Shown: positions 10,336-17,822 of the stretch, one piece after another | How the letters are laid out: each line of letters begins with the position of its first letter | Position numbering within the stretch: position 1 is the stretch's first letter | NCBI GenBank assembly: GCA_016201205.1 | Contig: JACQDF010000212.1 | Span: 1 to 32,492, forward strand | DNA: 32,492 nucleotides | From: Acidobacteriota bacterium | GTDB taxonomy: Bacteria > Acidobacteriota > Terriglobia > Bryobacterales > Bryobacteraceae | Reading direction: 5' to 3' | The notes under the pieces: generated by a model | What the model was told of the DNA's origin: nothing | The model's database searches: none | What the model saw: only the letters and a program-made list of their open reading frames with translations | Position numbers and translations under genes: made by a program

Positions 10336-10959
10336 CTATCGCCGGCGGCGTCCGCGATCCGGGCCGCGATCCGGACCGCGTCCCCGGCCGCCTTCCCGAT
10401 CGCCGCCTCGCCACGGTCCGGGCGGCCGGAACATCGGCCGCGGCGGCTCCGGCGGTGTCGGCATGCCGGCCGGATAAATCACCACCTGCCGGTACGGTCC
10501 CAGGCCCGTGCTTTCGCTGCGCACCTCCGGAACGTCCCGCAGCGCCAGGTGAATAATGCGCCGCTCGCGGCTGCTCATCGGGCTGAACCGGAACGGCAGT
10601 TTGCTGCGTCTCACCTTTTCCGCGGCCGTCGTCGCGCTCAGCCTCAATTCCGCAATGCGCAGCATGCGGTAATCGTTGGCATCGAAGCACAGCCGCTCAT
10701 GATGGTCCGAAGGCATCCGCAGCATTTCCATCGTCAGGTGCTCGAGCGACAGCAGCAACTCTGCTTTGTTGGCCAGCAGTTGATCGACGTCCTGGCCCGA
10801 GAAGCGAACCACCAGCTCCGGATCTTCGATCTCCGGATGCGGATTCTCGCCGGCCGCCACATCGAAACTCAAGTCCAGTCCCGAGTTCCTGACGATGCCG
10901 TTCAGAAACGATTCAATTCGGGAGCCGTGCTCCTCAACAGTGTAGATTCTCTCTGCCAC
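10336..10959 (-). CDS. jag: Jag/KhpB-like RNA-binding protein with degenerate KH loop, R3H domain and RG-rich tail
   Basis: A 207-residue homologue of Jag (SpoIIIJ-associated protein/KhpB), placed between yidC and mnmE as usual. No separate N-terminal Jag-N domain is obvious. Residues about 15-95 look like the KH domain, but the usual glycine loop is replaced by LLANKAELLLSLEHLT, so the GxxG signature is missing. Residues about 100-162 are the R3H domain with SSRERRIIHLALRD (Arg and His spaced RxxxH) and YRQVVIYP. From about residue 165 a Pro-rich stretch leads to an Arg/Gly/Asp-rich tail that may compensate in RNA binding. It is thought to act with the membrane insertion and cell-division machinery; this follows from the family, not from the sequence. 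Confidence 0.9.
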   Translation of the reverse strand: MAERIYTVEEHGSRIESFLNGIVRNSGLDLSFDVAAGENPHPEIEDPELVVRFSGQDVDQLLANKAELLLSLEHLTMEMLRMPSDHHERLCFDANDYRMLRIAELRLSATTAAEKVRRSKLPFRFSPMSSRERRIIHLALRDVPEVRSESTGLGPYRQVVIYPAGMPTPPEPPRPMFRPPGPWRGGDREGGRGRGPDRGPDRGRRRR

Positions 10960-10974
10960 GTGCGGTCCAGGGGC

Positions 10975-12717
10975 CTATTTCCTGCCGGTTTTCTTCGGCG
11001 CCGCGGCGGGTGCCGGTCTCCCGATGCCCATGGTCTTGTTGAAGAACCACTGCTGCACGATTCCGACCACGTTGCCGGTCAACCAGTATAACACCAGTCC
11101 GCTGGCCACACTGTAAAAGACGAAGATGAACATCAGCGGCATCAGCATCATGATCCGCTGCTGCTGCGGATCCGCTGTCGTGGACGGCGTCATCTTCTGA
11201 AGGATAAACTGGGTCGCGACCGTCGCCAGCGGCAGGGCGCGGATCGCCAGGTGCTCCGGTTGCGACAGGTCCATCACCCACAGCCAGCTTGCCCCGCGCA
11301 TCTCAATCGTCACCGTCAGTACTTTGTAGAACGCAAAAAAGAAGGGAATCTGCAACAGCATCGGAACGCACCCGCCCAGCGGGTTTACACCGTGCTTCTT
11401 GTACAGCTCCATCGTCTCCTGCTGCTGCTGCTGCTTCTTCGGATCGCGCATGCTCAGATTCGAATACTTGGCCTGGATCGCCTGAATCTGCGGCTGAATC
11501 TGCGCCATTTTCTTCATCGACTTCAGGTTCACGACCTTCAGAGGCAGCAGCAGGATGTTAATCAGAATCGTCACCAGGATGATCGACCAGCCGTAGTTGT
11601 GGATGTAGCGGTCATTCACATAGTGCAACGCTCCGAACAGCGGCTTGGCCAGGAACCAGAACCAGCCGAAGTCAACCACCTGCTCGAGGCGCCTGTCCAC
11701 CGAGCGCAGAATGTCGATATCCTTCGGGCCGATGAACACGCTGAAGCGGTTCACGCCGTCGCCCCCCAGCGCGACGCCGATGTGGGGCTCTTCCTTGTTC
11801 GGGTCGGCCACCAGCGGCAGTTTCTCGCTCCAGGTCTGCACTTCAAACGGGCCATCGGGCGCCGGGAGAGTCACCGCGGTGAAATATGTGTCTTCCAGAC
11901 CTGCAAACAGATAGCTGCCGGTCGCCGAAACCGGCCCATTCTTGGCGGCGCTCACGTCGTTCACGATCAGCTTGTTCTGATTCGCATCGAAGTACAGCGT
12001 GCGCTGCGCGCTTAATGCATTCACCGCGCTGAAGTCGCCGAAGCCGCCGCGCCAGGCCGCCAGGTGCGGAGCCGGCCGGCCCTGCTCGCGCGCCTCTGTC
12101 GCCACCTGCACCAGGTAACGGTTCTTCTCGAAGCGGAAGGATTTCTTCACGTGCAGCTTGCCGTCGGAAAACTCAAAATCAATGCCGAATCCGTCGGCCG
12201 TGCGGGTCGCCACAAACAACCCCTGGTTCGGGTCCGGCTGCACGGGCGCACCTTTGAAAATCAGGTGGAAGGGGAAGCCAAGCCTGGTGCCGCCGACAGC
12301 ATTGACCAGCTCGATCGGCTTGCGGTTGTTATCCAGGTATCTCTTCAGCACCCAACTGCGCGCCACCGCGCCGCGGTTGGAGAACTGCACGCGGTACAGG
12401 TCTGTTTCGACCGTGATGCGGTCGTCCTCTCGGGTGGCGACAACCTGTCCAACCGGCTCGGCCTCCTGCCGGCTCGCCGCAGGAGCCGGCTTAGGCGGAA
12501 TCCGTGAGGGCTCTTCTTTGACGGCCGCCGGCGTCTGGGTTTTCTTGGGCGGCGGAGTCGGCGGCGGAGTCGTCTTCAAAAAATACGGCGTCAGAAACAG
12601 CACCACGCCCATCAGGAGAAATGTGAGCACGAGCCGGATCTCCATCGACATCTCTTCCGGCTTGCCGCCTTTGGCCTTGGCTTTGGTGGGCGCCGGTTCC
12701 TTGCTCGAATTGGCCAT
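10975..12717 (-). CDS. yidC: membrane protein insertase YidC (Gram-negative type)
   Basis: A 580-residue inner-membrane insertase. An N-terminal membrane anchor lies at about 27-47 (RLVLTFLLMGVVLFLTPYFL) after a Lys-rich start. A Pro/Lys-rich linker and a large periplasmic beta domain follow (about 80-350, with ITVETDLYRVQFSNRGAV). The conserved insertase core has five membrane segments (about 365-565). Core marks are LFGALHYVN, LKSMKKMAQIQPQIQAIQAKY, NPLGGCVPMLLQIPFFFAFYKVL and LYWLTGNVVGIVQQW. The periplasmic domain indicates a diderm. The tail is basic (PAAAPKKTGRK). It lies 15 bases downstream of yidD in the rpmH operon. Confidence 0.98.
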   Translation of the reverse strand: MANSSKEPAPTKAKAKGGKPEEMSMEIRLVLTFLLMGVVLFLTPYFLKTTPPPTPPPKKTQTPAAVKEEPSRIPPKPAPAASRQEAEPVGQVVATREDDRITVETDLYRVQFSNRGAVARSWVLKRYLDNNRKPIELVNAVGGTRLGFPFHLIFKGAPVQPDPNQGLFVATRTADGFGIDFEFSDGKLHVKKSFRFEKNRYLVQVATEAREQGRPAPHLAAWRGGFGDFSAVNALSAQRTLYFDANQNKLIVNDVSAAKNGPVSATGSYLFAGLEDTYFTAVTLPAPDGPFEVQTWSEKLPLVADPNKEEPHIGVALGGDGVNRFSVFIGPKDIDILRSVDRRLEQVVDFGWFWFLAKPLFGALHYVNDRYIHNYGWSIILVTILINILLLPLKVVNLKSMKKMAQIQPQIQAIQAKYSNLSMRDPKKQQQQQETMELYKKHGVNPLGGCVPMLLQIPFFFAFYKVLTVTIEMRGASWLWVMDLSQPEHLAIRALPLATVATQFILQKMTPSTTADPQQQRIMMLMPLMFIFVFYSVASGLVLYWLTGNVVGIVQQWFFNKTMGIGRPAPAAAPKKTGRK

Positions 12718-12732
12718 GGTCGTCGCGCGGCG

Positions 12733-12942
12733 TCAGTGCACCGGGTCGCAGCCCCCTTCATGAAACGGATGGCACTTGCCCAGCCGCTTCAGACCCAGCC
12801 ACAGGCCGCGCGCGGCGCCGTATCGGTGGACCGCTTCGAGCGTGTATTCCGAGCAGGTGGGATAAAAACGGCAAGCCGAGGGCAGGCACGGCGAGATCCA
12901 CCGTTTGTACAGACGCAAAGCCGCCATCAGGAGTTCGCGCAT
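12733..12942 (-). CDS. yidD: membrane protein insertion efficiency factor YidD
   Basis: A 69-residue basic protein starting [18 protein letters not shown]. It contains the three-cysteine YidD signature in [15 protein letters not shown] and [19 protein letters not shown]. It is proposed to assist YidC at the inner membrane. An in-frame extension upstream to 13029 is open, but ATG 12942 gives the normal family length and N-terminus. The start overlaps the end of rnpA by 16 bases, the usual rnpA-yidD arrangement, so expression is translationally coupled. Confidence 0.95.
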   Translation of the reverse strand: MRELLMAALRLYKRWISPCLPSACRFYPTCSEYTLEAVHRYGAARGLWLGLKRLGKCHPFHEGGCDPVH

Positions 12943-13466
12943 CGTGCTGCCAGCCGTTCCACTTCCTTCCGGACCGCCTCCCAGGAAGCTGCTTCCAGCG
13001 TCTTCCGGGGATTTAAGACAATCTCCCATTGCGGCCCAATCCGCTTCAACTCGAGGCGCATCGCTTCCCGCATCCGCCGCTTGATCCGGTTGCGGGTGAC
13101 CGCGTTTCCCAGCGCGCGGGGGACCGTGAAACCGACTCGCGGTCCGACGCCACTTTCGTTCGCCAGCAGGAACGCGCTGAACAGCGGTCCGGAAAAGCGG
13201 GCCCCGTTGTCATACACGCGGCGGAATTCACCCGGTCGCAGCAAGTGATTCTTTTTGGGAAAGGCGTTGCGCTTTCGGGCTCCTGCTACACGTTCGCCTG
13301 GCGGAGGGCTCGCTCGTCGCTTACGCTCAGCTTCCGGCGCCCCTTGCTCCGGCGGCGGGCCAGCACGTCGCGCCCGTCCTTGCTCCTCATGCGCGCGCGG
13401 AAGCCGTGCGTCTTGGCGCGCCGCCTGTTGTTGGGTTGATACGTTCTCTTTGGCATCTTGTTTCAC
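12927..13466 (-). CDS. rnpA: ribonuclease P protein component, apparently N-terminally extended across rpmH
   Basis: Protein subunit of RNase P. The normal core (about 115 residues) is clear: [17 protein letters not shown], then [27 protein letters not shown] with the RNR motif. The core codons FPKKNH begin at 13262, but there is no in-frame ATG, GTG or TTG between the rpmH stop (13286) and that point. The only later candidate, TTG 13244, would cut off the conserved N-terminus. The nearest upstream start is GTG 13466, with GAGG six bases before it. That gives 179 residues, with a ~70-residue Arg/Pro/Gln-rich extension read in another frame right through rpmH. Start choice is inference; a short form from TTG 13244 remains possible. 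Confidence 0.85.
   Translation of the reverse strand: MKQDAKENVSTQQQAARQDARLPRAHEEQGRARRAGPPPEQGAPEAERKRRASPPPGERVAGARKRNAFPKKNHLLRPGEFRRVYDNGARFSGPLFSAFLLANESGVGPRVGFTVPRALGNAVTRNRIKRRMREAMRLELKRIGPQWEIVLNPRKTLEAASWEAVRKEVERLAARCANS
13286..13456 (-). CDS. rpmH: 50S ribosomal protein L34
   Basis: A 56-residue protein, [20 protein letters not shown] followed by [20 protein letters not shown] and a tail ending RQANV. It is a full match to the L34 pattern, so the assignment is secure despite its size. It heads the operon rpmH-rnpA-yidD-yidC-jag-mnmE. Its ATG lies ten bases downstream of GTG 13466, the probable rnpA start, and the whole gene sits inside that other reading frame. The nearest good Shine-Dalgarno sequence, GAGG at 13473-13476, is 16 bases from this ATG but ideally placed for the GTG, suggesting a shared ribosome entry site. 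Confidence 0.97.
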   Translation of the reverse strand: MPKRTYQPNNRRRAKTHGFRARMRSKDGRDVLARRRSKGRRKLSVSDERALRQANV

Positions 13467-13472
13467 GTCGCG

Positions 13473-13476
13473 CCTC
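13473..13476 (-). promoter_or_regulatory. Shine-Dalgarno sequence shared by rnpA and rpmH
   Basis: GAGG on the minus strand is six bases from GTG 13466 (rnpA frame) and 16 bases from ATG 13456 (rpmH). No other purine-rich motif is close to the rpmH start. The spacing favours initiation at the GTG, and this decides the proposed extended rnpA start. Seen directly; function inferred. Confidence 0.5.
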
Positions 13477-13524
13477 GTTGGGATCAGGCGCACCAAACCT
13501 TCGCGGATCGGAGTCAGAAATTTC

Positions 13525-13554
13525 AGTGTAGCGGCCCGCCCGCGGGCCTGTCAA
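13525..13554 (-). promoter_or_regulatory. sigma70-type promoter of the rpmH operon
   Basis: On the minus strand a perfect -35 TTGACA (13554-13549) is followed, after an 18-base GC-rich spacer, by TACACT (13530-13525) as the -10 box. Transcription would start near 13518, about 60 bases before rpmH. The -35 box overlaps the stop codon of the upstream membrane-protein gene, so this promoter sets the operon apart from that gene. It is the best promoter match in the window. Confidence 0.75.
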
Positions 13555-13988
13555 ACGCGGAACTCGTCCGCACGCCAGCTCTTGATCTCCTTCTTGATCT
13601 CCGGCGGCTTCAGTCCCTTGTCCAGCGTGAGCTCCGCCAGTTGCGCCAGCTCCTGGTCGGAGGCAAACCGCAGCGCCACCAGTTGCTTTTCGCTCAGCTT
13701 GGGGATCCGCGGCTTCAGCCGGTCCGGCAGAAGCTGCTGCATCCGCAGCCGCTCCTCGAGCCGGATCACCCGATCCTGCACCTTCACCGCATACATCCGC
13801 GCCAGCAGTGCGATCGCCATCAGAGCCAGCGCCACCGCCACCTGCCAGCCCGTATCGAGTCCCGGGTTCTTGTATACCCGATACAGCCCGTATCCCACGT
13901 TTCCCCCCAGGATGGGAAACGCGAACCGGTGAAACAGGGGATGGATGCGTACGTGATTCTCGAGCGTCTGCGGTCGCTTCTCTGCCAT
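13551..13988 (-). CDS. DUF6526-like small membrane protein
   Basis: A 145-residue protein when started at MAEKRPQTLENHVRIHPLFH (13988); an in-frame ATG at 14024 would add 12 basic residues. Two hydrophobic segments are seen, about residues 20-38 (FAFPILGGNVGYGLY) and 47-66 (WQVAVALALMAIALLARMYA). A soluble, charged C-terminal helical region follows (VIRLEERLRMQQLLPDRLKP). The NHxRxHPLFH start and the RLEERLR segment after the second membrane helix agree with my memory of DUF6526 proteins, whose function is unknown. It lies just upstream of the rpmH promoter on the same strand. Confidence 0.72.
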   Translation of the reverse strand: MAEKRPQTLENHVRIHPLFHRFAFPILGGNVGYGLYRVYKNPGLDTGWQVAVALALMAIALLARMYAVKVQDRVIRLEERLRMQQLLPDRLKPRIPKLSEKQLVALRFASDQELAQLAELTLDKGLKPPEIKKEIKSWRADEFRV

Positions 13989-14011
13989 TGCTTTTCTCCT
14001 CTCGCGTTTCA

Positions 14012-14065
14012 TCCGCTCCCTCACGGTCGCGGCTCTGTTACGGAGCCGCGCGCGTTAGCAAGCGG
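14012..14065 (-). repeat. interspersed palindromic (REP-like) repeat, copy 1
   Basis: Read on the minus strand, a 23-base left arm (CCGCTTGCTAACGCGCGCGG plus CTC), a 7-base loop CGTAACA and a 24-base right arm starting GAGCCGCGACCGTGAGG. The arms are self-complementary (CGCGGCTC with GAGCCGCG; CCGCT with AGCGG). The left arm is identical to copy 2 at 21591-21650 and the right arm differs at one base; only the loop differs. It sits between the VWA gene end and the DUF6526-like gene start. Confidence 0.85.
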
Positions 14066-14080
14066 TCTTCCGCAAACAGT

Positions 14081-15307
14081 TTAGTGGATCGTCTTGCTCT
14101 TGCGGTTCATGTAATCAAGCAGCAGATACTCTCCCAGCGTATACGGCGTCGTAAAATACGCTTTGCCCCGGCACAGCTCGGTCACCTTTTGCACGAACTG
14201 CACCAGTCCGTAGTCGCTGGCCAGCATGAAAGTGTTGATCAGGATTCCCTGCCGTTTGCAGCGCGCGACTTCCTCGAGCGTCCGGCTGATCACCAGCGGA
14301 TCCAGCCCGAATGCGGTCCGGTACATCCGCCCGTCATCCAGCGTGAGCGCGCGTGGCTTGCCGTCGGTGATCATGATGATCTGCTTCATGTCCTTGCGCT
14401 CTTTCCCCAGCAGCCGCTGCGCCAGAATCAGCCCGTCGCGCGTGTTCGTATACCACGGACCCACCTGCACCCGGGCCAGCTCGCTCAACCGCACCTCTTC
14501 GGCCGAGTCATGAAACAGCACGCATCTCAGCGCATCACCGGGGAACTCGGTGCGGATCAGGTGCGCCAGCGCCAGCGCCACTTTCTTGGCCGGCGTGAAG
14601 CGGTCCTCGCCGTAGAGAATCATGCTGTGGCTGCAATCGAGCATCAGCACGGTGGCGCACGAGCTGCGGTACTCGGCCTGATGCACATGCAGGTCCGGAT
14701 ACTCCAGATCCAGCGGCAGCTTCACCCCGCCGCGCTGCATCGCCGTAAACAACGTCGTGCTGATGTCCAGGTTCAGCAAATCGCCGAATTCATACTGCTT
14801 CGGCGCTCCGCCTGCTTCAATGCCCGTCGCCAGGTCCCTGGTATCGTGCGCGCCGAAGCTGGATTTGCCCAGCGACCCCAGCAGGTCTTTCAGCGTCTTG
14901 TAGCCAAGAAAATCAATCGACTTGTCGGTGATCTCGACGCGGACGTTTTTCTGCGAGTCGCCGCCCATTCCTTCGGAGCCCTGTTCCGCATTCTCCGGTT
15001 GCAGATATCCTTCGTCGATGAGCTGTTGCGCCAGCCGGTCGATCAGCCGGTCCAGCTCCTCCTGGCTCATGTTGTTGAGCAGCTCGCGGATCCGCTCGAG
15101 CTTCTCCTCATCGAACGGCCGGTCTTCACGCAGCGCGCGCTCGATGGCCTCCCGCAGCTCCTGGAAGGTCATTTTCTGGTTCGGCGCCGGATAGTAGGGA
15201 TCGTCGAAGCCGCTGCGCAGCAGGAAATCGGCCAGCGCGCGAAGCAGATCCTCGGAGCTGATGTCCAGGTCTTCCGGAGTGTACCGCCCGTACTTGATCC
15301 ACTTCAT
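14081..15307 (-). CDS. VWA-domain protein paired with a MoxR-type ATPase
   Basis: A 408-residue protein started at [20 protein letters not shown] (15307); an upstream in-frame extension to 15436 overlaps the ATPase gene and looks spurious. Residues about 45-105 are an acidic helical region. A von Willebrand A domain starts near 215, with the MIDAS metal site LMLDCSHSM (Asp224, Ser226, Ser228), a later Thr in [10 protein letters not shown] and ITDGKPRAL. Such proteins act with MoxR/Mg-chelatase-like ATPases as metal- or cofactor-insertion chaperones, and a substrate cannot be named here. The gap to the ATPase gene is seven bases, so the two are one operon. Confidence 0.85.
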   Translation of the reverse strand: MKWIKYGRYTPEDLDISSEDLLRALADFLLRSGFDDPYYPAPNQKMTFQELREAIERALREDRPFDEEKLERIRELLNNMSQEELDRLIDRLAQQLIDEGYLQPENAEQGSEGMGGDSQKNVRVEITDKSIDFLGYKTLKDLLGSLGKSSFGAHDTRDLATGIEAGGAPKQYEFGDLLNLDISTTLFTAMQRGGVKLPLDLEYPDLHVHQAEYRSSCATVLMLDCSHSMILYGEDRFTPAKKVALALAHLIRTEFPGDALRCVLFHDSAEEVRLSELARVQVGPWYTNTRDGLILAQRLLGKERKDMKQIIMITDGKPRALTLDDGRMYRTAFGLDPLVISRTLEEVARCKRQGILINTFMLASDYGLVQFVQKVTELCRGKAYFTTPYTLGEYLLLDYMNRKSKTIH

Positions 15308-15314
15308 GGCGCCT

Positions 15315-16820
15315 TCAGTTATACTGGCGCCTTGGCTTCTGCCGGCGCGGATCGTCCTCGGCCACTTGCGCTTCGCGCCGCCGCTCGTCGGCGGTGAATC
15401 CCAGCTCCTCGGACCGGCTGATCCGCCGGTGCGCATAGAGCCCTTCCAGCACGAATTCGGCAGCCGCCACCCGGGCAGCGTCGTCCGCGCCCGGCCCCAC
15501 GCCCAGCGCCGCCGTCTTCTCCATCAGCCCATGGATGGCCTGCAATTGCCGCAACGCCGGGCGCGCCGGTTGGGCCGCATCCAGTTTCAGGCTGCCTCCC
15601 AGGTCAAAAAACTGCACGATGGCGTTCATGTTCACGCCATCAAAGTAATTGCTGTAGATGCGCGCCACCGCCAGCCGGATCAGTTCGCGGGCCACCGTTT
15701 CCGGGCCTTTCACCTCCCCTTCGTACTCCAGCTCGAGCTTGCCGGTGATCGACGGAAGCGCGCTGTAGATATCGGAGACACGCGCCACCGCTGCTTTCTC
15801 CCCGCACCGGATCGCCCGCGCCTCGGCGTTGGAAGCCACGTTTTCGGTCACCGAGATCGGCAGCCGCTGCGACACGCCGGATCGCTTATCCACTTTCTTG
15901 TCTTCGCGCGCCAGAAATGCGATCTGCTCGATCACCTCCCCCAGATACACCGGCAACTCGCTCTTGACGGGAGAGGGCCGCCGGATCCACGCCTCCTGCC
16001 GCGTGATCGCCAGTCCCTGTTCGAGCGCCAGTGGATAGTGGGTGCGGATCTCGCTGCCAATCCGGTCTTTGAGCGGCGAGATGATCTTGCCCCGCGCCGT
16101 GTAATCTTCCGGATTCGCCGTGAACACCAGCAGCAGATCCAGCGGCAGGCGCACCGGATAGCCTTTGATCTGGACATCGCCCTCCTGCATGATGTTGAAC
16201 AGGCCGACCTGGATCTTGCCCGCCAGGTCCGGCAGCTCATTGACAGCGAATATGCCCCGGTTGGCTCGCGGCAGCAGCCCGTAGTGAATCGTCAGCTCGT
16301 CGGAAATGTCGTGCCCCCGCCGGGCCGCCTTGATGGGATCGATGTCGCCGATCATATCCGCGATCGTCACGTCCGGCGTCGCCAGCTTCTCGACGTACCG
16401 CTCCTGCGGCGTGATCCAGGCAATGGGCGTGTCGTCTTCCATCTTGTGCGTCAGGTCCCGGGAATAGCGTGAGATCGGCCGGTAGGGATTGTCGCGGACC
16501 TCGCTGCCCAGCACGTGGGGCATGGCCTCATCGAGCAGCGTCGTCAGCAGCCGGATGATCCGTGTCTTGGCCTGCCCGCGCAATCCCAGCAGGATGAAGT
16601 TGTGCCGCGACAGAATCGCGTTCACGATTTGCGGAATCACCGTGTCGTCAAACCCGATGATGCCCTGGAACAGCGGGCACTTTGACGCCAGCCGCGCAAT
16701 CAGGTTTTCGCGCAGCTCGTCTTTCACCGTGCGGTGCGCCAGCCGCTCCTCGGAGAACCGCTCGCTGCGCCGCAGCGCCCCGAGCGTCGTCGGCAGATCG
16801 TGCAGCCTGGCGTGACTCAT
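15315..16820 (-). CDS. MoxR/magnesium-chelatase-like AAA+ ATPase
   Basis: A 501-residue AAA+ protein. The Walker A region is ILLGLRGQAKTR (79-86), with Ala in place of the second Gly, as is common in MoxR proteins. The Walker B region is GIFAVNELPDL, in which Asn replaces the usual Asp before Glu. Other conserved stretches are GDIDPIKAARRG, the pre-sensor ISDELTIHYGLLPRANRG, and sensor VFTANPEDYT followed by IISPLKDRIGSEI. The C-terminus is a long helical lid. It lies just upstream of the VWA gene; the pair resembles ChlI/ChlD-type and MoxR/VWA systems. It is divergent from the TrmB-like gene. Confidence 0.88.
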   Translation of the reverse strand: MSHARLHDLPTTLGALRRSERFSEERLAHRTVKDELRENLIARLASKCPLFQGIIGFDDTVIPQIVNAILSRHNFILLGLRGQAKTRIIRLLTTLLDEAMPHVLGSEVRDNPYRPISRYSRDLTHKMEDDTPIAWITPQERYVEKLATPDVTIADMIGDIDPIKAARRGHDISDELTIHYGLLPRANRGIFAVNELPDLAGKIQVGLFNIMQEGDVQIKGYPVRLPLDLLLVFTANPEDYTARGKIISPLKDRIGSEIRTHYPLALEQGLAITRQEAWIRRPSPVKSELPVYLGEVIEQIAFLAREDKKVDKRSGVSQRLPISVTENVASNAEARAIRCGEKAAVARVSDIYSALPSITGKLELEYEGEVKGPETVARELIRLAVARIYSNYFDGVNMNAIVQFFDLGGSLKLDAAQPARPALRQLQAIHGLMEKTAALGVGPGADDAARVAAAEFVLEGLYAHRRISRSEELGFTADERRREAQVAEDDPRRQKPRRQYN

Positions 16821-16837
16821 TCCTGTTAGCCCCTAGC

Positions 16838-16861
16838 GTGCCGCGAGCGTGAGCGAGCGGA
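16838..16861 (+). repeat. diverged half-copy of the interspersed palindromic repeat
   Basis: Twenty-four bases (starting GTGCCGCGAGCGTGAG) match the right arm of copies 1 and 2 at 21 of 24 positions. No left arm is recognisable before it. An adjacent short hairpin, GAGCGAG at 16851-16857 with CTCGCTC at 16863-16869, overlaps it. It lies in the divergent gap between the MoxR ATPase and the TrmB-like regulator. Confidence 0.6.
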
Positions 16862-16875
16862 CCTCGCTCGCAGTC

Positions 16876-16894
16876 TGCTACACGGATTGTAGCA
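16876..16894. promoter_or_regulatory. candidate operator (7-bp inverted repeat) between ATPase and TrmB-like gene
   Basis: TGCTACA-CGGAT-TGTAGCA is a perfect 7+7 inverted repeat with a 5-base spacer, in the 129-base gap between two divergent genes. TrmB-type regulators bind short palindromes, so autoregulation is possible. It is seen directly; the binding role is inference. Confidence 0.35.
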
Positions 16895-16949
16895 CCCGGC
16901 GCGTCAGGTGCACCCACAACCACCGCCCGGTTTTGATATGCTCTGATCC

Positions 16950-17822
16950 GTGCAACACGATCTGGCCGAAATGGATTTTCAGCGCTTCTGGCGAAGGCTC
17001 CAGCAGATCGGGCTCAACGCTTACGAGTCGCGCTCTTATCTGGTCCTGGTTGGGCATCCCCGGTTCAAGGCTCTCGAGCTGGCCGCCCGCGCACACGTTC
17101 CCCGGCAAAAAATCTACGAAGTGCTGGACAGCCTGGTCGAGAAAGGATTCGCCCAGGTTGTCCAGGAGAAAACCAAGTTGTTTTCGGCGGTCGAGCCGAC
17201 CCTGGCCGTGCCCGGCTATCTCGCCCGGCGTCAGCAAAGCATCGAGAAGGAATGGCAGGACCAGGGCAGGCTGGCCGAAAGCCTGATCGAAGATCTGAAG
17301 GGCGCTTACTCGGAGGGGCAGGGCGGCCGCGGCACTCTCGACTACCTCCGCATCGTCAGCGAGCCTACCCAGATTGGAGCGCAATTTCGCGGCATGCTGG
17401 CCGAGGTGGAGCAGGAATACCTCGAGTTTTCACGACCGCCCTACGCCGTGGATCCGCTTGATGAGCAGCTTGTCAGGAAAGCCCGCGAGCGCGGAGTCGC
17501 CTGCCGCCTGCTGCTCGAAAAAGCCCCCATGGACGAAGAACACCGCGCCCGCCTGCGCGAGTACTGCGCCATCGGCGTCGAGGTCCGCCAGGCGGATTCC
17601 CTGCCGATGAAGCTCGCCCTCTTTGACGGCAAGCAGGGCCTCATCGCGCTGCTGGATCCGGTGATCACCAAGCCCTCGTGGACTTCCGTCGTCTTTGATC
17701 ACGAGGGCATGGGGGAAGCCATGAAGGGATTGTTTGAGGTGCACTGGAAGCGCTCCGCTGCCATTTACACCGGCGACGACCGGGCGGCCGCTCCTCAAGC
17801 CACTTCGGCCAATCCGGCCTGA
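16950..17822 (+). CDS. TrmB-family transcriptional regulator
   Basis: A 290-residue protein. Residues about 15-75 form a winged helix: GLNAYESRSYLVLVG, then ALELAARAHVPRQKIYEVLDSLVEKGFAQVV and KLFSAVEP, the TrmB signature. A helical linker (about 85-115) and a C-terminal PLD-like sensor region (DYLRIVSEPTQIGAQFRGML) follow. The GTG at 16950 is the first start; ATG 16971 is an alternative that removes seven residues. TrmB proteins were first described as sugar-responsive regulators in archaea, and the ligand here is unknown. The gene converges on, and overlaps by 28 bases, the NrfD-like gene, which it may or may not control. Confidence 0.85.
   Translation: MQHDLAEMDFQRFWRRLQQIGLNAYESRSYLVLVGHPRFKALELAARAHVPRQKIYEVLDSLVEKGFAQVVQEKTKLFSAVEPTLAVPGYLARRQQSIEKEWQDQGRLAESLIEDLKGAYSEGQGGRGTLDYLRIVSEPTQIGAQFRGMLAEVEQEYLEFSRPPYAVDPLDEQLVRKARERGVACRLLLEKAPMDEEHRARLREYCAIGVEVRQADSLPMKLALFDGKQGLIALLDPVITKPSWTSVVFDHEGMGEAMKGLFEVHWKRSAAIYTGDDRAAAPQATSANPA

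Noticed and set aside
15315..16820. Ala in the Walker A of the MoxR ATPase (GQAKT) as an anomaly
   Set aside because: GxxGxAKT/S is normal in MoxR/RavA-like proteins.
17795..17822. Overlap of the TrmB-like and NrfD-like 3' ends as a frameshift
   Set aside because: Both proteins reach family-typical C-termini; a 28-base convergent overlap is acceptable in a dense genome.
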